A stretch of 24,648 nucleotides of DNA from Hirudo medicinalis (taxonomy: Eukaryota > Annelida > Clitellata > Hirudinida > Hirudinidae), in assembly GCA_011800805.1 (NCBI GenBank), contig MPNW01000636.1:7706-32353 (forward strand), in the 5' to 3' direction. This document shows, piece by piece, positions 19,780 to 24,648 of the stretch (its first letter is position 1; each line of letters opens with the position of its first letter). A program made the translations under genes and the position numbers. The notes beneath the pieces were generated by a model that ran no database searches, had not been told where the DNA came from, and saw only the letters and a list, made by a program, of their open reading frames with translations.

Positions 19780-21147
19780 ATGCAAGGATTTATGGGATTA
19801 GTGTGTTAGTATATCTTTATCATCTGGGCTAGGGATATATCGTAGATCGATAATCTCCAACTTCTTATTTTTGACCTCAAAGTTCATGCGATATAATGGA
19901 CCGACTAAAAAGTCTTTATTTGAAAGTTCCAAGCACTTTCTGAGAATCCATTTGCATTTTATGATGGTTTTAAATTCATTTGAGACAATTTCACCTATTG
20001 TTATTGTTGTTAACATTTACAGCATCATTCTTCATAGCGACCGTAATACATCCGGATTACAAATGGCAACTTTTGTACTATTTTATTATTTTGCAACTGT
20101 TAGTGCTGTTCTTCTGCCAATGGATCAGAAAGGCAATCTACTGCAGCGAATCAGATCCCTGTAAAAAGCTCTTTTACGTTGAAGTTCTGCACATGTTTCA
20201 AAACTACTTCATGGTTTTGGTCAATTTTATTCTTTTCTTCAACATAACTTTTAACGTCCAACTCCTCACCGTTCTTTGTCTCACCATCATCGTTACCTTC
20301 TGCCTCTCTAGGGGCATTCCCAAGACCAACATCGCCCAATATGCCCCTGGTCTCATGTGCGGTGGACTGAATATTATGCAGTTCATTGTTCTAATGATAG
20401 TCTATTATCTTCTGTCTCTTATTTTTTATTACGTCAGTTACTTGATACTCTATTATTTCATAACCTATCCTATCGACCTGGAGGACATGTTTTGTATCGT
20501 CTGCGACTATCAGAATCTTTGGAGTCCAGGATGGTTGGCACTAGTAGAATTCCTTGGAACGTTGTTAGTGGAATGGATAATGATCAGGAAGTTAGTCAGA
20601 TTTCGATACATCGCCGAGATTTTCTGCAACAGTGCGGCCTCTGCTTTCCTTCTGATGGCTGGTAATTAATTACTGAAAATACATATTATTACCCTAACTC
20701 ATGGTGAGCCGATCATAAAATATTTCACAATCTGATATAATCATTCAAGATTTGGTTATTATTAGATGATTTCTCGGGCAACACTTAAAATTAAAGTATT
20801 TCGGAATTTGAGAATAAATTCGATGCATTAAATAGTGAAAAGAACTCATCTGAGAACAACTTAAGTTACGAGTAGGATCAAATAATTCGCAAAATAAGCA
20901 GCTGGAAACATATCTCGACAGAAATCATGTTACAATTTCAGGTTATCCTTTTGTCTTTATTTTTCTCAACCCGACGCTTTCAACCATAAAACTCTACAGC
21001 TGCTCAAAATACGATCCAATGCCAACTTTTATGACAAATTGGCTTCCTCCATTACTAGGAGCAGCTCTAGGACACGTTCTATTTTCCTGCGATGAACATG
21101 AGAGGAAGAGAGAGACTTGCCCTGATGGGGGAAAGGGCGACGAATAG
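19780..21147 (+). CDS. Superaquaporin of the AQP11/AQP12 type (three exons)
   Basis: Exons 19780-19804, 20023-20661 and 20942-21147 join to 289 residues (human AQP11 is 271). It is a membrane channel of about six spans. AQP11/12 proteins sit mostly in intracellular membranes and carry water, and in some cases glycerol or peroxide. The second NPA box is Asn-Pro-Thr (231-233), followed exactly nine residues later by Cys242, the hallmark cysteine of superaquaporins. The flanks FYVEVLHMFQ, PGWLALVEFLGTLLVEW and MTNWLPPLLGAALGHVLF match AQP11 in order. Where AQP11 has NPC, this protein has Ile-Pro-Lys (107-109). The exon 2/3 junction is clear. Exon 1 (8 codons and one base, donor GTTAGT) is inferred: the exon 2 frame has no suitable ATG, and a good acceptor stands at 20021-20022. 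Confidence 0.84.
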
Positions 21148-22014
21148 TGGACAGATTTAAATCTAACATTATTAATTATGCCAATTAAAATTAAATTGAC
21201 ATTTAAATTCGATTAAAATTACGTTTCATATATTTTAACTCTGTCGGCGTTACGTTTTTTTATGATTGAAATTATGAAATTTAACCGCGGAATTTCGAGC
21301 TTCTGTTGCCAAATTTTTGGGGAGGACTAAAATGCCAACAGTTTGAATTTAAATAACTTATTTAAATAGGTTTTCATCCTTTAATTGTTTAGTTGTTTAA
21401 TAGATTTCATAATAATAATAGCATCGGTGGCGATGATGCACATCAACCTGTAACGTTCAAGAAACTAGATTTCCATTTAAAATAATTTTTATAGATTATC
21501 TATTATTTAATTATTATAACGTTATTTATTATTTTATCCCAAATTCTAACGTACTTGCCACTGATATTAGAAATGTCGGAAGCTATTTTAAGTCATAGGC
21601 GCGTTTGCCGCTCGTTCGGAGACTCGTGATGTCGGAGTTTACTGTCAATTGATTTCTGACAATCGCTCGATTCGTTTGTTCCCTGGTTTGCTCGTCGAAT
21701 TATTGAGGTTGGCTTTGTTCAGCCTTATTGCATTATTTCAGATTTATTTCACACATGCCTATTTGGTTGATTGCTTGATTTATTAGATTTTTATTGTACA
21801 TAGACAAGAAACACAAGGCTTTATAAACACAAAATAGCTTGTGATCGAATGCACATTCCGTAAGTGCACCCCGTCAGAAAACTTATAAGCTATCTTATTC
21901 GAAATCTGCTTAAGGCATCACCAAAAAGCCAAAAACCATCGCATACCAAAAATCCGCAATTATATTCAAGAAAACGCTGGCGAAGGCAATAAAATTTCAT
22001 TCAATGTTTATAAA
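21148..22014. other. Intergenic region right of the aquaporin gene
   Basis: The first part should be aquaporin 3' UTR, with ATTAAA-type but no perfect AATAAA signals close to the stop. A CpG-richer stretch at about 21596-21705 stands out from the AT-rich surroundings and could be a promoter or a non-coding exon. I could not assign it to a gene. Confidence 0.35.
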
Positions 22015-22020
22015 TTTATT
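22015..22020 (-). terminator. Possible poly(A) signal of an unidentified minus-strand gene
   Basis: AATAAA on the minus strand. It would serve any gene formed by the minus-strand open islands at 22499-22666 and 23419-23733. Support is weak, since the hexamer is common in AT-rich DNA. Confidence 0.25.
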
Positions 22021-22498
22021 CACATAATGAAGTCGTAGTCTTCCCAACCTAATTTTTGTTAGCGGCCAAATTACAACAGACCAGTCTCTCAAAAAAATAT
22101 CAAAAATCGCCTGAATTGGAACATATTCATATTTTTAAACAGTCAATTATCAGCAATGGAGTCCTTATTCAAGCAACGAAACTTTCCGAATAGCTAAAAA
22201 GCCAATGAGTTTGCCGTCCTCCATTATTAAAGCATCTGATGCACTCCACACAACAAGTTAAATGTCTCGCTATTATCAAGTACAACCGAAATGTAAAAAT
22301 ACATGTGAAAATGCAGTCCAAATCGTCATGTGGAATTGCTTTGAAATTAAAAGTTCGCCAAAGCATAGATCAATTCGAGGTATAATACAAGACTAAGGCA
22401 CAGATCAGTTTGTTGAGTGAAAGACATGGACCTGCTTTTCCTGGAAAGGTTCTTTCACCGGAAATCCGTCCCAAGAGATTGTGAATTAAACTTGCACT

Positions 22499-22666
22499 TT
22501 ATGCCATGAATCCACCTTTCTTCCGCATTTCCAGTGGAAGGGGTTTTCTCGATTGGGAAAAGCTTGGAAGATTTCCCTTGTCTCGTGCACCGCCATTATT
22601 ACCAGAAGTGTCCTTCTTAAGTTGATACACATGATTTCCAGGTTCCAGCAGACTCAAAGGTTCCGG
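22499..22666 (-). other. Possible terminal exon of an unknown gene
   Basis: A GC-richer island with a 55-codon minus-strand frame that ends in TAA. The peptide is hydrophilic and looks protein-like (LEPGNHVYQLKKDTSGNN..., ending MRKKGGFMA). An acceptor-like TTTGAG stands at the left border. The plus strand is also open over part of this stretch, so the strand is not certain. I do not recognise the protein. Confidence 0.3.
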
Positions 22667-23418
22667 TCAAATGGCAACATGAAGAAAACTTAAAATCCAT
22701 TAGAAGCGCGACACCACAATTATTCAGACAGATATTTAATAATTTACCTACCACTGAACGGTTAATAAAATAATTTTTGACATGTCATTCTCCCATTCGG
22801 TTTAAACATCAATTGCCTAAAAAATACCACAAAATCTACCCAACTCACAAAATTCGATCAATTTGAACCGCTACTTATAATTTACTTGAAACCAATGGAA
22901 CCTACGGTCAAGAGCTCAATCCCAGCTTAAGTAAAAATCTTATAGGCGCACAACTCATGCAAGATATTAACATACTGTTAAACTATAAGCTTACTTTAAA
23001 GTACAACACACTCAGTAATACCTGCCATCTGCTAAGTTTTTGCATTAATCAACTGCCATCTTTGATGTCACGAATCCACTAATTCCAAAAATTTAATTCA
23101 CAAACATTCAATATATAAAAAAATTCTCAAACCTCAGTCATGGCATTAAACAAAAACTAGAGCTCGCCATGGGGTTTTGGATACCACCAAAAAATGAACA
23201 ATCACAAAGTCTGAACTGAAGATCTACAAAAAACATCATATGATTGCAGACCACAGCTTCCTTTAGATTTAACTAACTTTTTACTTCATAAACATATCGT
23301 AGGTAAACACCAAATTAATGTTCATCGTAGACGTAGCCACGGGGGAGGGGCACTTGGCGACCACTGCATCTGCTCATTTGATAATGAAGAATAATTACAC
23401 AAAACACAAAGCAAATAA

Positions 23419-23733
23419 TCAAGCCTGAGAAAAAAACCTTATGTAATGGTGTTTAATGGCGCGCCTTGCAGACAACTTCATCCATCTTCGACTTCTGCTT
23501 TCCGGGGTTAAATTGCCAGTCTTGATCAGATCCTCCAAGCTTGCATCTTTCACCTTACCCATCACAACAGTAATCTCAAAACAGGTCTTCTGCTTGAATA
23601 AACTTCTCATTGGTAGTAGGGGCTCAACCACGAAGTGGGAACTCCTAGCTGACCAACTTGATCCATCCTCAACTTCTCCTTCATTACCCAAATAATGTAA
23701 CTTCTGCTTTCTGTTTGATATGTGTTCGATCAA
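23419..23733 (-). other. Possible exon of an unknown gene (up to 104 codons)
   Basis: A minus-strand frame with mixed, protein-like composition (FVVEPLLPMRSLFKQ, then KDASLEDLIKTGNLTPESR). An acceptor-like ATCAAACAG lies near 23717-23709, after which the frame stays open. No family recognised. It may join the island at 22499-22666 and a short one at 24154-24203 into one minus-strand gene, but splice phases could not be settled. Confidence 0.35.
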
Positions 23734-24153
23734 TGCCTATATGAATTCGAAATCAAAATGTTTTATACTGGAAAGACAAATTGTTTGCAAATAATTGCCT
23801 TTGATAATTTACTGTCTACTTATTTGGTAAAAGTAGGTTGACACTACGATGAAAATTTTCAATTAGTTAACAGATTTTTCAACTTGTATCTAATAATCTT
23901 TCGAAATTCTCCGAGTTTGAGCATTGTGAAAAATTAAACTTTCGCAAAATTAACTGCTAAATATAAAAATTATATAAGTTCAAAATTCGTCTCATCATAA
24001 TTTCTTTAGCCTAGAGCGTATTAAAAGCGACCTTTACTTTCACTTGCGCTATTATTGAATTTTCTCAACTTGAAACATGTGAATGCTCGAATTTAACTTT
24101 AAATCATATTCAGGTGTATAAAAGTTACAATGAGAAACCGAAATAATCACAAC

Positions 24154-24203
24154 CTGACTCGCGAAATGAGGTGGAGAGACAGCAGCAGAAGAGGGCCCCT
24201 CTT
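24154..24203 (-). other. Possible short exon, Ser/Pro-rich, next to the retrotransposon end
   Basis: Minus-strand TCTTCAG acceptor, an open stretch reading EEGPSSAAVSPPHFASQ, and a CAG/GTTGTG donor. Composition is coding-like and GC-rich against an AT-rich background. The length (50 bases) is too short for confidence. The surrounding 23734-24150 shows nothing I can annotate. Confidence 0.25.
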
Positions 24204-24236
24204 CTGAAGACAGGCTAGCATTTGAATTGGCGTCCC

Positions 24237-24259
24237 AATATTTATTTATTTATTTATTT
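24237..24259 (-). repeat. AAAT tetranucleotide tail
   Basis: Five AAAT units on the minus strand at the end of the retrotransposon 3' UTR. They mark the likely junction between element and host DNA at about 24237. Confidence 0.7.
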
Positions 24260-24648
24260 GATTAAAGTCCGTTGCATGACTAAGATGATTTGGACTTGTT
24301 AGTTAATGTTAGGTATTGTAAAGAAATAATAAGTATTAGATTAATAATAGTTGTAAGAGGTTAAATAATAATATCATCAGTAATATTAGACAGAGTAACT
24401 ATTTAAATTAAATTAATCCGATTTTTGCAAATCCACCTGAAAATGAGGTCCACACTTGCTGGATTGCTGAGCATGGAACTCATCTCAGATAGATTTGTTC
24501 AGGTTCTTATTTCTTCCCTCGGGACTGACTGGGCCGGGCATTCCATGAGGAAATGACGGACATTTTCATCCTCCTGAGGGCATACCTGGCATTTTCCGTC
24601 TGGATGATGCTTCAAGAGAAACAGGTGTTGATTCAGAGCACATTTTCC
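24237..24648 (-). mobile_element. 3' end of a non-LTR (LINE-type) retrotransposon
   Basis: From the right edge a minus-strand frame of 49 codons runs to TGA at 24501-24499. It reads GKCALNQHL, then a C-x2-C-x9-H-x4-C knuckle (CQVC...RHFLMEC) followed by PAQS. This is the zinc-knuckle end found after the reverse transcriptase or RNase H part in Jockey/CR1/I-like elements. About 240 bases of non-coding sequence follow, and the element ends in an AAAT repeat (24259-24237), a typical 3' tail for such elements. The rest lies outside the window. I cannot say whether the copy is intact upstream. The clade is not determined. Confidence 0.75.

Noticed and set aside
19798..20016. Minus-strand open frame of 72 codons with protein-like composition
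   Set aside because: It lies across the inferred first intron and start of the aquaporin gene, matches no family I know, and has no supporting upstream exon. It is treated as a chance frame.

Overview
The window is nuclear DNA from an invertebrate animal. It is AT-rich, genes are split by many short GT-AG introns, intergenic DNA is short, introns carry simple repeats, and a LINE-type retrotransposon end sits at the right edge. The protein set (Pacman-like XRN1, an AQP11/12-type 'superaquaporin', SAP30BP) would fit an arthropod or a related bilaterian. The species cannot be fixed from sequence alone. All gene models below are hand-spliced from reading frame, splice-site phase and remembered family motifs; no search was run.

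Layout, left to right. (1) 1-485, minus: N-terminal part of the TFIIF alpha subunit (GTF2F1/RAP74), cut by the window edge. (2) 1081-1734, minus: intronless SAP30BP (HCNGP) gene whose poly(A) signal overlaps its stop codon. (3) 1735-3554: intergenic. (4) 3555-4075 and 4606-5417, plus: two tandem four-exon genes for 93-residue single-pass membrane proteins with identical intron phases, probably NDUFA4/MLRQ-like. (5) 6022-19028, minus: a complete 5'-3' exoribonuclease 1 gene (XRN1/pacman), reconstructed as 27 coding exons and 1651 residues, filling half the window. (6) 19029-19779: intergenic promoter region shared head-to-head. (7) 19780-21147, plus: a three-exon AQP11/12-like aquaporin. (8) 21148-24236: no gene I can identify, but several GC-richer islands with open frames that may be exons of an unknown gene. 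(9) 24237-24648, minus: 3' end of a non-LTR retrotransposon with a zinc-knuckle peptide, 3' UTR and an AAAT-repeat tail.

Three of the genes act along the life of an mRNA: GTF2F1 in initiation and elongation, SAP30BP in transcription and splicing, XRN1 in decay after decapping. They are separate transcription units and nothing shows that they are co-regulated. The observations most worth checking are a decayed copy of XRN1 exon 7 inside intron 5, the SAP30BP protein that ends exactly at its C-terminal Arg-Lys-Ser-Lys-Trp motif, the old tandem NDUFA4-like duplication, and the aquaporin with an altered first NPA box. I saw no CRISPR array, no operon of prokaryotic type and no evident new multi-gene system.
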